Part shown: one piece after another, positions 1-9,026 of the stretch
How the letters are laid out: every line of letters starts with the position of its first letter
How positions within the stretch are numbered: the first letter of the stretch is position 1
From: Roseateles sp. DAIF2
GTDB lineage: Bacteria; Pseudomonadota; Gammaproteobacteria; Burkholderiales; Burkholderiaceae_C
DNA length: 64,000 bases
Direction of reading: 5' to 3'
Assembly: GCF_015624425.1 (NCBI RefSeq)
Contig: NZ_CP049919.1
Span: forward strand, 558,001 to 622,000
Notes under the pieces: generated by a model
Seen by the model: only the letters and a program-made list of their open reading frames with translations
The model's database searches: none
What the model was told of the DNA's origin: nothing
Translations under genes and position numbers: made by a program

Positions 1-309
1 GGGCGTCGGCACCTGCAGGGTCTTGCCCAGCTCGGCCAGCGGCACGTTCATCGACTTCAGGGTCGACAGGGTCATGCGCTGCACCTCGAGGGCCTGGATC
101 GTCGCGCCCAGCATGCGCGCGTTCTGCTCCAGCCAGAACTGCACGGTGCGCAGCTCCTCGATGCGTTTCTCCAGCTCCTCCGGGTTCAGGGTCGGCGCGA
201 CCCATTGGCCGATGCCCGGCAGGGCGGCCCCGGCGTTCTTGACCAGGCCCTGCAGGAAGTCGAAGCCGGGGACGAACTTGGTGAAGGAAGCGCTGCTGCT
301 GTCGGCCAT
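1..309 (-). CDS. phaM: PhaM-type polyhydroxyalkanoate granule protein (3' end cut by window)
   Basis: The first 103 codons are visible and the gene runs off the left edge. The stretch with PEELEKRIEELRTVQFWLEQN, then ATIQALEVQRMTLSTLKSM, matches the N-terminal region of PhaM, which in Ralstonia links PHB granules to the nucleoid and activates the PHA synthase. The start is well supported: AGAGGAGAC lies a few bases ahead of the ATG. The basic C-terminal tail that binds DNA in PhaM lies outside the window and cannot be checked. Its presence suggests a PHA-storing betaproteobacterium. Confidence 0.85.
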   Translation of the reverse strand, partial: MADSSSASFTKFVPGFDFLQGLVKNAGAALPGIGQWVAPTLNPEELEKRIEELRTVQFWLEQNARMLGATIQALEVQRMTLSTLKSMNVPLAELGKTLQVPTP

Positions 310-341
310 GGATGTCTCCTCTTTATGGGGCGATGGTAAGC

Positions 342-833
342 CTAGGGCGCCTCGATGGTGAGCCGGCCGTCGCCTTGCGTGAAGCGCAGCTTGGACAGCA
401 GATCCATGCCCAGCAGCGGCGCGCCGAGCTGGGGCAGCACGGTGACCGGCAACTGCTGGGCGCGCACGCCGCCCTGCAGTTCGACATCCGCCCGCGCCAT
501 CCAGCCCTGGGCCACGCCGCCGGCGGTGTGCGAGCGCACCGCGCCCAGCGCCTTCAGCCCGGCCCGCTCGGCCAGCTCCTGCGGCAGCGCGGTGGAGCTG
601 GCGCCGGTGTCGACCAGGAAATCCACCGCCACGCCGTTGATGCGGCCGGGCCAGTGGAAATGGCCATCGGCACCGCGCTGCAGCACGATGCGGCCCTGGT
701 GCAGCTCGATGCGGCTCTGCGCCTGCCGGTGCTCCCAGGCCTTGAAGCCGAGGAAGACGGCGCCGGTGACCAGCAGCCAGATCGTGACCAGCTTGAGGCT
801 GTGCGGCAGTTGCGGGGCTTGGGGTTGTTGCAT
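342..833 (-). CDS. Membrane-anchored retropepsin-like aspartic protease
   Basis: 163 residues. A single hydrophobic segment near residues 13-31 anchors the protein, followed by a small retropepsin-like domain with the catalytic motif VDTGAS at about residues 73-78 and a conserved LLGMDLL near the C-terminus. This is the TIGR02281-type clan AA protease family, common in proteobacteria as single-domain proteins presumed to act as dimers in the periplasm. The substrate is unknown. It lies just upstream of phaM on the same strand, with about 30 bases between them, so the two may be co-transcribed. Confidence 0.8.
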   Translation of the reverse strand: MQQPQAPQLPHSLKLVTIWLLVTGAVFLGFKAWEHRQAQSRIELHQGRIVLQRGADGHFHWPGRINGVAVDFLVDTGASSTALPQELAERAGLKALGAVRSHTAGGVAQGWMARADVELQGGVRAQQLPVTVLPQLGAPLLGMDLLSKLRFTQGDGRLTIEAP

Positions 834-897
834 GCCGCTACGATGCCATGGAAATCCCCCGTTCCCGATCCACCACCCCCTTGGAGCGAAGCACCCG

Positions 898-1326
898 ATG
901 TCCAGCCACAGCCGCCGCAGCGTTTTCCATCTGGCCTTCCATGTGCGCGACCTGGACCGGGCGCGCGCCTTCTATGGCGGCCTGCTCGGCTGCCAGGAGG
1001 GCCGCAGCACCGAGACCTGGGTCGACTTCGATTTCTTCGGCCACCAGATCTCGTTGCACCTGGGCGAGCCCTTCCAGACCAGCCGCACCGGCCGGGTCGG
1101 CGAGCACCTGGTGCCGATGCCGCATTTCGGCCTGATCCTGCTGCTGCCGGACTGGCAGGCGCTGGCCGCGCGCCTGCAGGCCGCCGGGCTGGAGTTCGTG
1201 CTGGAGCCCCAGGTGCGCTTCGCCGGCCAGCCGGGCGAGCAATGGACGATGTTCTTCGAGGATCCCTTCGGCAACCCGATCGAGATCAAGGGCTTCGCGT
1301 CCGAGGAAGCGATCTACGCGCATTGA
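898..1326 (+). CDS. VOC family (glyoxalase-fold) protein
   Basis: 142 residues with the vicinal-oxygen-chelate fold. The opening FHLAFHVRDLDRARAFYGG and the closing FFEDPFGNPIEIKGF are the usual paired beta-alpha-beta modules. His15 and the Glu in PIEIKGF are the likely metal ligands. VOC proteins include glyoxalases, dioxygenases and resistance proteins; the exact reaction cannot be told here. It is followed after 6 bases by an AraC-type regulator in the same direction, so the two are probably one unit. It is divergent from the aspartic protease gene. Confidence 0.8.
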   Translation: MSSHSRRSVFHLAFHVRDLDRARAFYGGLLGCQEGRSTETWVDFDFFGHQISLHLGEPFQTSRTGRVGEHLVPMPHFGLILLLPDWQALAARLQAAGLEFVLEPQVRFAGQPGEQWTMFFEDPFGNPIEIKGFASEEAIYAH

Positions 1327-1332
1327 GCGCGG

Positions 1333-2016
1333 GTGCCTGCACCGATGACGAGCCTGATCTCCCTGCACAGCGCCTTCGAGCGGATGCCGCGGCATCGCCA
1401 CGGCCAGGGCTATGTCGCGCTGGTGCTGGCCGGGGGCTATGTGGAGGCGGGGGACCGGGGACGCATGCGCGTCGAGGCCGGTCAGGCGGTGTTCCACGGC
1501 GCGCACGAGTCGCATCGCAACGAGTTCTTCGGCGTCGGCGCCCGGGTGCTGAACCTGCCGGTGCCCGCGGGCGGGATCGGCGAGGCGCCGCTGGGCCGGG
1601 TCGACGATGCCGATGCGATCGCCCGCCTGGCCGAGCGCGATCCCGGCGCGGCCGCGCAACTGCTGCGGCAGAGCTTTCGCCCCTCGGCGGCCCGGCTCAA
1701 CGACTGGCCGGACCTGCTGGCCGCGGCGCTGGCGGAGGATCCGGCGCTGGGCCTGGCCGAATGGGCCGATCGCATGGGCATCGCGCCGCCCTCGATCAGC
1801 CGGGGTTTCAAGCGCGCCTATGGCACCAGCCCGAAGCGCTACCGCCTGGAGCTGCGCGTGATGCAGGCGCTGCGCCGGCTGCGCGGCTGGCAGGGCTCGC
1901 TGGCGGCGCTGGCCGCCGAGACGGGCTTTGCCGACCAGGCCCATCTGACGCGCGCCATCGTCGCGCTGACCGGGCAGACGCCGACGCGGCTGATGATGAC
2001 GAAGACGACGGGTTAA
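1333..2016 (+). CDS. AraC family transcriptional regulator
   Basis: 227 residues from a GTG; an in-frame ATG at 1345 is an equally possible start, and no clear Shine-Dalgarno separates them. The N-terminal part looks like a cupin sensor domain with a His-rich opening (MPRHRHGQGY). The C-terminal third is an AraC helix-turn-helix pair: LGLAEWADRMGIAPPSISRGF, then a second helix set with ETGFADQAHLTRA. It follows the VOC gene closely and may regulate it. The effector is unknown. Confidence 0.85.
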   Translation: MPAPMTSLISLHSAFERMPRHRHGQGYVALVLAGGYVEAGDRGRMRVEAGQAVFHGAHESHRNEFFGVGARVLNLPVPAGGIGEAPLGRVDDADAIARLAERDPGAAAQLLRQSFRPSAARLNDWPDLLAAALAEDPALGLAEWADRMGIAPPSISRGFKRAYGTSPKRYRLELRVMQALRRLRGWQGSLAALAAETGFADQAHLTRAIVALTGQTPTRLMMTKTTG

Positions 2017-2060
2017 GTCCGTTCAAGCGCGAGATGACCATGGCCGCCTAGCATCGGGCC

Positions 2061-3236
2061 ATGAACCGTCGCAAGCTCCTGTCCGCACCGCTGATCGCCT
2101 GGCTGGCGCCCCTGCTGCCCGCCGGCACCGCCGCCGCCCAGGCCCGGCCGAACCGCACCCGCTGGAAGGTGCGCGCCGCCGAAGGCGCCGACGCGATCGC
2201 CTTCCTCGGGCCGCTATCGGGCACCCAGTTGTACCTGGACTTCTATGCCGCGGATGCCGCCGCCTTCGCGCCGCGCCTGCCCGAGGCGGTCCGTGCCGAT
2301 ATCGGCCGGCTGTGGAACGAGGCGAACCAGGACGGCTTCGGCCTGCTCGGCCCCAATCTGCAGGTGCTGTTCTCGGCCCAGGGCCATGACGCGACGCTCG
2401 CCAGCCTGCTGGGCGCGCTGCGCGCGCGGCAGACGGCGATCCTGCCGAGCTACCGGGCCAGCAGCTACTGGAGCGAGAAGGACTGGGCCTGGTTCGAGCG
2501 CGCGGCGGTGCGGCTCGAGGCGATCTTCGCCGCGCTGCAGGCGGCCGGCTTCGCGGCCTTCCGCCAGGAGCGGATCGGCAGCGACCTGGACCGGCGCATC
2601 GCCGAGGTGAGCCGCGCGCTGGCCGGTTTCGACGTGATCAGCTGGCAGGAGAAGCTGAGCGGCCGCAGCTTCGACCCGGAGATCCAGATCGTGCTGCTGC
2701 AGTTCGCGAAACCGCATGGCATCAAGGTGCAGGGCCAGACCTTCCTGCAGTCGGCCGACTACGACACCGCGACCACGGTGCGGATCGCCGCCCACGAGAT
2801 GCTCCATCCGCCGGTGCCGATGGACGGCCCGGCCGCAACCGCCGCGCTGGCCGCCCTCGGGCGCGACCCGCTGATCATGAAGATCGTGCGCGAGCATGAT
2901 CCGCGCTGGGGCTACACCAGCCTGGAGGGCATGCTGAACGAGGACCTGGTGCAGGCGCTGGACCAACTGATCAGCGAGGCCCTGGGCGTGGGCCGCAACC
3001 CGGCGGACCGCTGGCGCAAGGCCGACGACGGCATGCATGTGATCGCCGCCGGCCTGTACGGCCTGCTGCGCCAGGACCGCTGGATCGAGAGCGGCGGTTC
3101 CATCGAGCGCTGGCTGGCCGGCATCGTCGCCGACGGCCGGCTGGAGCCGGCACGTTTCCACCCGGTCGCCGCGCGGGTGCTGGAGCGCCCCGTCGATGCG
3201 CTGTGGCCGCTGTCGCCGAAGGCGGCGCCGCGTTGA
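2061..3236 (+). CDS. Exported HExxH putative metallopeptidase, family unknown
   Basis: 391 residues with an N-terminal signal (MNRRKLLSAPLIAWLAPLLP, then an Ala-rich cleavage region). I do not recognise the family. The main clue is AAHEMLHPP at about residues 243-251: His245-Glu246-x-x-His249 is a zincin signature. A plausible third ligand is a Glu in EGMLNED about 45-50 residues later, which would make it a gluzincin-like enzyme. If the motif is functional this is a secreted or periplasmic zinc peptidase. It stands alone between an AraC gene and a convergent AAA ATPase gene. Confidence 0.6.
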   Translation: MNRRKLLSAPLIAWLAPLLPAGTAAAQARPNRTRWKVRAAEGADAIAFLGPLSGTQLYLDFYAADAAAFAPRLPEAVRADIGRLWNEANQDGFGLLGPNLQVLFSAQGHDATLASLLGALRARQTAILPSYRASSYWSEKDWAWFERAAVRLEAIFAALQAAGFAAFRQERIGSDLDRRIAEVSRALAGFDVISWQEKLSGRSFDPEIQIVLLQFAKPHGIKVQGQTFLQSADYDTATTVRIAAHEMLHPPVPMDGPAATAALAALGRDPLIMKIVREHDPRWGYTSLEGMLNEDLVQALDQLISEALGVGRNPADRWRKADDGMHVIAAGLYGLLRQDRWIESGGSIERWLAGIVADGRLEPARFHPVAARVLERPVDALWPLSPKAAPR

Positions 3237-3251
3237 GGGACGGACCGGGGC

Positions 3252-5543
3252 CTAGCGGAAGCCGATGCCGCGGCGCTGCCGGACCTCGGGCTTGAGCTTG
3301 TGCTCGGCCTCCAGCTGGCACAGGAATTCGTCCGGCGTCAGCGCCTCGGCCAGGATCTCGACCTGCTGGCGCACGGCGGCGAAGTCGCCCGGGGTCAGCT
3401 GGTCCAGCGCGGCCAGGCGCGCGCGCTGCTCCTCGTCCGCGGCCATGCCGGCTTCGCGCTCGAACATGGTCTCGCGCTGCGCCGCGCTCAGCGGCTTGAA
3501 GCGGATCTTGAAGGCGAAGCGGCGCAGCGCCGCCTCGTCCAGCTCCTCGAACAGATTGGTGGTGCAGATGAAGATGCCGGCGAAGCGCTCCATGCCGGCC
3601 AGCATCTCGTTGACCTCGCTGACCTCGTAGTTGCGCTCGGCCATGCGGCGGCTGCGCAGGAAGCTGTCGGCCTCGTCCAGCAGCAGCACCGCGCCCTCGG
3701 TCTGCGCGCTCTCGAACATGCGCGCCATGTTCTGCTCGGTCTCGCCGACGAACTTGCTGGCCAGGTCGCTGGCCAGGCGGATCATCAGCGGGCGGCCCAG
3801 CTGCTGCGCGATATGTTCGGCCAGCGCGGTCTTGCCGCTGCCCGGCGGGCCGTAGAAGCAGAGATTGCCGCCGCCGCGCCGGCGCAGCGCCTCGACGATG
3901 CGCGGCAGCTCGAAGCGCGACTCGACATTCAGCAGCTCCAGCGCGTACTGCGTCACCACCGGGCGCCGACCATGCTGCTCATGCGCGGCATGGCCCAGGG
4001 CCTTGTCGGCATTGGCCAGCTGGCGTTCGATCAGGGCCTCATGCGTCTCGCTGCCGGCACCGGCCAGCTGCGCAAAGCGCACCGCGGTGCGGATCTGCGC
4101 CGGCGTCAGGCCGCGGCGCTCGGCCAGGCGGGCGGCGAACTCGGCACTGACCGCCACCTCGCCGAGCGCGCGCTGCACCAGCGCCGCGCGCGCGCCGGGC
4201 GGCGGCGACTTCAGCTCCAGGTGGTACTGGAAGCGGCGCCGGAACGCGGGGTCGATCTGCTCGATGCGGTTGGTAACCCAGATCACAGGCACCGGATTGG
4301 TCTCCAGGATCTGGTTGACCCAGGCCTTGCCGGAGACCGAGCCCGAGGCCGGCGCATCCAGCGCCGCGTCGAGCCGCGCCATCAGGTGCACCGTGTCGGT
4401 GGACAGCGGCGGGAACACGTCCTCGACCTCGTCGAACAGCAGGGCCACGTCGGGGCTGGCCTTCAGGAACTGCTGGCTGATCTGCAGCGAGCGGTAGCGG
4501 TCGCGGCCGGACAGCGAGTTGCCATCGCGATCCGCGTACTCGACCTCGTAGAGATCGAGGCCGGCGGCCTGTGCCGCCACCTTGGCCAGCTCGGTCTTGC
4601 CGGTGCCGGGCGGGCCGTAGAGCAGCACATTGACGCCCGGCAGCTGGCGCGCCACCGCATTGCGCAACAGGTCGCCCAGCAGGCTCAGGTCCTCGGCGAC
4701 GAAGTGGAAGTCCTCGGGCTTGAGCTCGCTCTTGGTCGCGGGGCGGGTGAACACCGCCATCAGATCGCCCGGCGCCGGGTACTCGCGCATCAGCACCGGC
4801 GGCAGTTGCTCGCTGACCTTCATCAGGTCGGCCAGATCGGTGATGTTGTGCTCGGAGATCAGGTTCTCGACCATGCCGATGCGTTCCAGCCGTGAGCCGG
4901 CGCGCAGTGCCTCGGCCACCTCCTGCGCGTTGACATCGGCCACCGCGGCGATCGCGGCGAAGGCTTCCTGAGCGGTGTTGACCTTGAACTCGACCAGCGC
5001 GCCGCGCAGCTCGCGCTGGTAGCGCGCCAGGGTGCCGTAGAGCAGGATCGCGCGCTCGGCCGGGTTCAGCTGCAGCAGATGGCCTAAAGCGGCGATGTTC
5101 TTCTCGACCAGGGTCGATTCTTTTTTCAGCTGGCGGTCCAGGAACTCGCAGGTGGTGGCCAGGAGGGCCATCATGTCCTTGGGCGCGTCCTTGATGTACT
5201 CGTCCAGGTAGAAGAACAGGGTGGCTTCGGCGAAGGGGCCGTGCCAGACGCCGTAGCGTTCGAGGAATTCCTCGTCGCCGAGCGCGGCATGGCCGGCCCA
5301 GAGCTCGTTGCCCTGGCAGCGCTGCGCGAGGTAGCCGCGCAGCCGGGCCAGCACGCGCAGCGGCCAGACCAGATGGCGGCCGGTGAAGGACAGCAGGCCG
5401 TTGAAGTCGCGCCGCAGATTGAAGCGGCCCGCATGCTTGACCGTCAGGGTCAGCACGAAATGCGAACACATGCGGTCCAGCACCGGGGCCTTGCAGAGGC
5501 CGGGGGATGCCAGCACGCGCGTGTCAGCCAGTCGCTTGACCAT
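3252..5543 (-). CDS. Tandem AAA ATPase (two AAA modules)
   Basis: 763 residues. The start was placed at the ATG at 5543, where GAGGAG sits at ideal spacing, rather than the longer frame. The N-terminal ~290 residues are helical and unclassified. AAA module 1 has Walker A GPPGTGKTE near residues 310-318 and Walker B LLFDEVED. Module 2 has GPPGSGKTA near 565-573, Walker B LLLDEADSF near 620, and an arginine-finger-like ALRRF. The arrangement resembles type II AAA remodelling ATPases (VAT/CDC48-like layout), but the N-domain is not the Cdc48 one. It probably unfolds or remodels a protein or complex; the partner is unknown and no neighbour gives a hint. Confidence 0.75.
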   Translation of the reverse strand: MVKRLADTRVLASPGLCKAPVLDRMCSHFVLTLTVKHAGRFNLRRDFNGLLSFTGRHLVWPLRVLARLRGYLAQRCQGNELWAGHAALGDEEFLERYGVWHGPFAEATLFFYLDEYIKDAPKDMMALLATTCEFLDRQLKKESTLVEKNIAALGHLLQLNPAERAILLYGTLARYQRELRGALVEFKVNTAQEAFAAIAAVADVNAQEVAEALRAGSRLERIGMVENLISEHNITDLADLMKVSEQLPPVLMREYPAPGDLMAVFTRPATKSELKPEDFHFVAEDLSLLGDLLRNAVARQLPGVNVLLYGPPGTGKTELAKVAAQAAGLDLYEVEYADRDGNSLSGRDRYRSLQISQQFLKASPDVALLFDEVEDVFPPLSTDTVHLMARLDAALDAPASGSVSGKAWVNQILETNPVPVIWVTNRIEQIDPAFRRRFQYHLELKSPPPGARAALVQRALGEVAVSAEFAARLAERRGLTPAQIRTAVRFAQLAGAGSETHEALIERQLANADKALGHAAHEQHGRRPVVTQYALELLNVESRFELPRIVEALRRRGGGNLCFYGPPGSGKTALAEHIAQQLGRPLMIRLASDLASKFVGETEQNMARMFESAQTEGAVLLLDEADSFLRSRRMAERNYEVSEVNEMLAGMERFAGIFICTTNLFEELDEAALRRFAFKIRFKPLSAAQRETMFEREAGMAADEEQRARLAALDQLTPGDFAAVRQQVEILAEALTPDEFLCQLEAEHKLKPEVRQRRGIGFR

Positions 5544-5674
5544 GGGGGTACTCCTCGCGGGGCCCGGGCATCGGACGCCCGGGGTGTGCCCCATCTTGGC
5601 TCAGCGGGGCGCGCTGTCAAGGGCCGGCGTGCGCTGGCCGGCGCCTGGAGCGAGGATTAGTGGTTAATCGCGGC

Positions 5675-5965
5675 TCAGTGCATCACCACGGGCTGCTGGC
5701 CCAGGTTGGCATATTTCTCGATGAAGTCGTCCAGATCCTCTTCCGAGGGATCCTGGTCCATCAGTGATTCGACGCCCTGCTGGAACTGCTCGGCCAGCGC
5801 GCCCTCGATGAAGATTTCGCGGCGGGCGTACTTGTCGACGATCTCGAAACCGCCGCGGCTGAGCTGGAACTCCGGCATGTTTTCATCCGCCGTCCGCAAC
5901 GAGCCTGTCACCGGCACGTCAAACTGCACGACGATGAAGCTGGGGGAGTTGTAAAGCATGTGCAT
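5675..5965 (-). CDS. DUF3567 family protein
   Basis: 96 residues, starting MHMLYNSPSFIVVQFD and acidic towards the C-terminus (DPSEEDLDDFIEKYANL). This is the DUF3567 family, small proteins of unknown function that I know almost only from Burkholderiales. The start is fixed by AGGAGTGATTC before the ATG. It is monocistronic. It is useful mainly as a taxonomic marker. Confidence 0.85.
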   Translation of the reverse strand: MHMLYNSPSFIVVQFDVPVTGSLRTADENMPEFQLSRGGFEIVDKYARREIFIEGALAEQFQQGVESLMDQDPSEEDLDDFIEKYANLGQQPVVMH

Positions 5966-6096
5966 GAATCACTCCTGTGTCGTGTAGCTGCGGTCAGGCT
6001 ACGCGCTTTCAAGCCCGGCCGTGCACAAATACTGGCAGAAAGCCCCGCGTCTCGGGGGATCTCGTTTGTGCGTCCTGTGGTGGAAGCGTCACAACG

Positions 6097-7017
6097 TCAC
6101 GGTTCGTTCGACCACAGTTCCTGCTGCAGTTCCAGCTCCCAGCGCTGCGTCTCGCCCAGGCTGTGGCGCAGCCGCACCGGCAGGTAGTGGCGGGCGGGAT
6201 CGAGCCAGACCTCGATGCGCGCGTCATAGGGTCCCAAAGCCTCGCGCCGCAGGCGCAGCGCGGCGCTGATGGGGCCGACCGGCAGGGTCAAGTCTTCGCG
6301 TTCCAGCACCTCGAACTGCCATTCGTTGAGCTCGCCGCGCTGGCCCGCCACCGGCAGGCTCAGGCGCGCGCCGGGTTGGCGCAGCGCGGCGTCGGCCTCC
6401 AGTAGCGCGGCCAGCTGCAGCATCCAGCTGAGCCGGTCCTGCGCGCCGGGCGGCAGCGCGAGCTGGGCGCGGCTGGCGGAGAAGCTGATCAGGCCCTGCT
6501 CGCGCCGGAAGTTGATGGCCTGGCGCTCGCGCTCGCCGCGCTGCTCGGCGAAGCGCTCGGGCGCGAGCCCCGCGGCATCGAAGCCGCCGCGGCTGCTCCA
6601 GGCCGGCAGGGCGCGGCCGGGCAGCTCGCGCTCCAGCCGCGCCTGGTACTGGTCCGGGTTGCGCTGCCACTGCAGGCGCGCGGCGCCATCCTCGTCGCCC
6701 TGGCGCAGGCGGTACAGCCAATGCAGGGTGGGAGGGGGCTTGAAGACGGGTGTGGCGGCCGGCGCGGGCGCGGCGGTGCTGATGGCCGGAGGTTTCTGCA
6801 CCGGAGTTCGCCGAGGTGGTACCGGTGTTTGAGTCGCCGCCGGCAGGGGCGGTGCGGCGGCGACCGCGGGCGCGGCCGCGCCCAGGTCCATCGCCCGCGG
6901 TGGTGATGCCGGCTGCTGTCGCGGGGCCTCCGGACGCAGCCAGACCCACAGACCCGCATGCAGGGCCGCGGCCAGGGCCAGGGCGAACAGCAGACGGCGG
7001 GTCGGGCGAAGACTCAT
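6097..7017 (-). CDS. DUF3108 domain protein with proline-rich TonB-like linker
   Basis: 306 residues. An N-terminal membrane segment (about 8-26) is followed by a Pro/Ala-rich linker to about residue 95, then a beta-rich DUF3108 domain starting near LHWLYRLRQGDEDGAARLQW. It contains the family's pattern of parsing a base polysaccharide/lipid-like ligand (YDARIEVWLDPARHYLPVRLRH near the end). DUF3108 proteins are envelope proteins of unknown function. The short anchor plus Pro-rich spacer resembles TonB, but the C-terminal domain is not TonB's. Confidence 0.75.
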   Translation of the reverse strand: MSLRPTRRLLFALALAAALHAGLWVWLRPEAPRQQPASPPRAMDLGAAAPAVAAAPPLPAATQTPVPPRRTPVQKPPAISTAAPAPAATPVFKPPPTLHWLYRLRQGDEDGAARLQWQRNPDQYQARLERELPGRALPAWSSRGGFDAAGLAPERFAEQRGERERQAINFRREQGLISFSASRAQLALPPGAQDRLSWMLQLAALLEADAALRQPGARLSLPVAGQRGELNEWQFEVLEREDLTLPVGPISAALRLRREALGPYDARIEVWLDPARHYLPVRLRHSLGETQRWELELQQELWSNEP

Positions 7018-7059
7018 CGGACAATGCTGCCATTCGGTTCACGGACAGACAAACAAACA

Positions 7060-8082
7060 ATGAAGCTCGCCACCTACAAGGACGGTTCGCGCGACGGCCA
7101 GCTGGTCGTGGTCTCGCGCGACCTCAGCCAGGCTCATTACGCCAACGGCATCGCGACCCGGCTGCAGCAGGTGCTGGACGACTGGAACTTCCTGTCGCCG
7201 CAGCTGGAGGAGCTGTCCACGACCCTGAACCATGGCAAGGCGCGCCATGCCTTCGCCTTCGATCCCAAGCTGTGCATGGCACCGCTGCCGCGCGCCTACC
7301 AATGGGCCGACGGCTCGGCCTACCTCAATCATGTGGAGCTGGTGCGCCGCGCACGGGGCGCCGAGGTGCCGGAGAGCTTCTACCTGGACCCGCTGATGTA
7401 CCAGGGCGGCAGCGACGATTTTCTCGGTGCGATGGAGCCGGCACGCTTCGTCTCCGAGGCGATGGGCATCGACTTCGAGGCCGAGCTCGCGGTGATCACC
7501 GGCGATGTGGCGATGGGCGCCGGCCCCGAGCAGGCGCTGGAGGGCGTGCGCCTCCTGGCGCTGGTGAACGACTGGAGCCTGCGCAACCTGATCCCGGCCG
7601 AGCTGGCCAAGGGCTTCGGCTTCTTCCAGAGCAAGCCGGCCACCGCCTTCGGCCCGGTGGCGGTGACGCCCGACGAGCTGGGCGAGGCCTGGAAGGGCGG
7701 CCGCGTGCACCTGAGCCTGCAATCGCAATGGAACGGCCGCAAGGTCGGCCAATGCGAGGCCGGCCCCGAGATGACCTTCCACTTCGGCCAGCTGATCGCG
7801 CATATCGCGAAGACGCGCAATCTGCGCGCCGGCTCCATCGTCGGCTCCGGCACGGTCAGCAACAAGGACTGGAGCCGTGGCTACAGCTGCATCGCCGAGA
7901 AGCGCGCGATCGAGACGATCGAGACGGGCGAGCCCAAGACCGAGTTCATGAAGTTCGGCGACACGATCCGCATCGAGATGAAGGGCCTGGACGGGCAGAG
8001 CCTGTTCGGCGCGATCGACCAGGACGTGGTGTCGCTGCATGAGCCGCTGGAGGTCGAGGCAAGCCCGGCGGAGGCGGCGTGA
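7060..8082 (+). CDS. Fumarylacetoacetate hydrolase (FAH) family protein
   Basis: 340 residues. FAH-type fold with metal-site segments IDFEAELAVITGDV and LVNDWSLRNL, and the C-terminal GSGTVSNKDWSRGYSCIAEK region. Family members hydrolyse C-C bonds of 2,4-diketo acids or decarboxylate/isomerise such compounds, with Mg or Mn. It lacks tyrosine-pathway neighbours, so maleyl/fumarylacetoacetate as substrate is not shown. Its stop overlaps the GTG start of the nucleoside hydrolase gene by 4 bases, implying translational coupling. Divergent from the DUF3108 gene with 42 bases between. Confidence 0.85.
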   Translation: MKLATYKDGSRDGQLVVVSRDLSQAHYANGIATRLQQVLDDWNFLSPQLEELSTTLNHGKARHAFAFDPKLCMAPLPRAYQWADGSAYLNHVELVRRARGAEVPESFYLDPLMYQGGSDDFLGAMEPARFVSEAMGIDFEAELAVITGDVAMGAGPEQALEGVRLLALVNDWSLRNLIPAELAKGFGFFQSKPATAFGPVAVTPDELGEAWKGGRVHLSLQSQWNGRKVGQCEAGPEMTFHFGQLIAHIAKTRNLRAGSIVGSGTVSNKDWSRGYSCIAEKRAIETIETGEPKTEFMKFGDTIRIEMKGLDGQSLFGAIDQDVVSLHEPLEVEASPAEAA

Positions 8083-9026
8083 ATCGCCAATCGATCATCA
8101 TCGACACCGATCCCGGCCAGGACGACGCGGTCGCGATCCTGCTGGCGCTGGCCAGCCCGGAGCTGGAGCTGCTGGGCATCACGACGGTGGCCGGCAATGT
8201 GCCGCTGGCGCTGACCAGCCGAAATGCGCGCATCGTCTGCGAGCTGGCCGGGCGGCGCGAAGTGCCGGTCTACGCCGGTGCCGACCGGCCGCTCCTGAAG
8301 CCGCTGGTGACGGCCGAGCATGTGCATGGCCGCAGCGGGCTGGACGGCCCCGTGCTGCCGGAGCCCACGATGCCGCTGGCCGCGGGCCATGCGGTGGACT
8401 TCATCATCGACACGCTGATGCGTCGCGAGGCCGGCACGGTCACGCTCTGCCCGCTGGGCCCGCTGACCAATATCGCCCAGGCCCTGATCCGCGAGCCGCG
8501 CATCGCGCCGCGCATCCGGCGCATCGTGCTGATGGGCGGCGGCGGCTTCGAGGGCGGCAACATCACGCCGGCGGCCGAGTTCAACATCTATGTGGACCCG
8601 CAGGCCGCGGACCTGGTGTTCCGTAGCGGCGTGCCGATCACGATGGCGCCGCTGGACGTCACCCATCAAGCCCAGACCCTGCCGCACCGCGTCGCCGCGA
8701 TCCGCGCGCTCGGCACGCCGCTGGCCGAGACGGTGGCGCAATGGCTGGAGTTCGCCGAGCGCTTCGACGTGCAGAAATACGGCCAGCAGGGCGGCCCGCT
8801 GCACGACCCCTGCGTGATCGCCTGGCTGCTGCAACCCGAGCTGTTCAGCGGGCGTGACTGCCATGTCGCGATCGAGACCGCCAGCCCGCTGACCCAGGGC
8901 ATGACGGTGATCGACTGGTGGGGCGTGACAGGCCAGCCGGCCAATGCCCAGGTACTGGGCGGCCTCGATGCCGAGGGCTTCTACGCGCTGATCACCGAGC
9001 GCCTGGCCCGGTTGCGCCCAGCCTGA
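8079..9026 (+). CDS. Nucleoside hydrolase (inosine/uridine-preferring family)
   Basis: 315 residues from a GTG that overlaps the FAH stop. The N-terminal DTDPGQDDA (residues 9-17) is the Ca-binding Asp cluster diagnostic of nucleoside hydrolases. Also present are GPLTNIA, MGGGG and AEFNIYVDPQAA. It splits the N-glycosidic bond of ribonucleosides to give base plus ribose, normally in salvage. A His near the C-terminal end (LHDPCVIAWLL) matches the catalytic HDP motif. Its 3' end overlaps the convergent DUF1045 gene by 35 bases. Confidence 0.9.
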   Translation: MNRQSIIIDTDPGQDDAVAILLALASPELELLGITTVAGNVPLALTSRNARIVCELAGRREVPVYAGADRPLLKPLVTAEHVHGRSGLDGPVLPEPTMPLAAGHAVDFIIDTLMRREAGTVTLCPLGPLTNIAQALIREPRIAPRIRRIVLMGGGGFEGGNITPAAEFNIYVDPQAADLVFRSGVPITMAPLDVTHQAQTLPHRVAAIRALGTPLAETVAQWLEFAERFDVQKYGQQGGPLHDPCVIAWLLQPELFSGRDCHVAIETASPLTQGMTVIDWWGVTGQPANAQVLGGLDAEGFYALITERLARLRPA

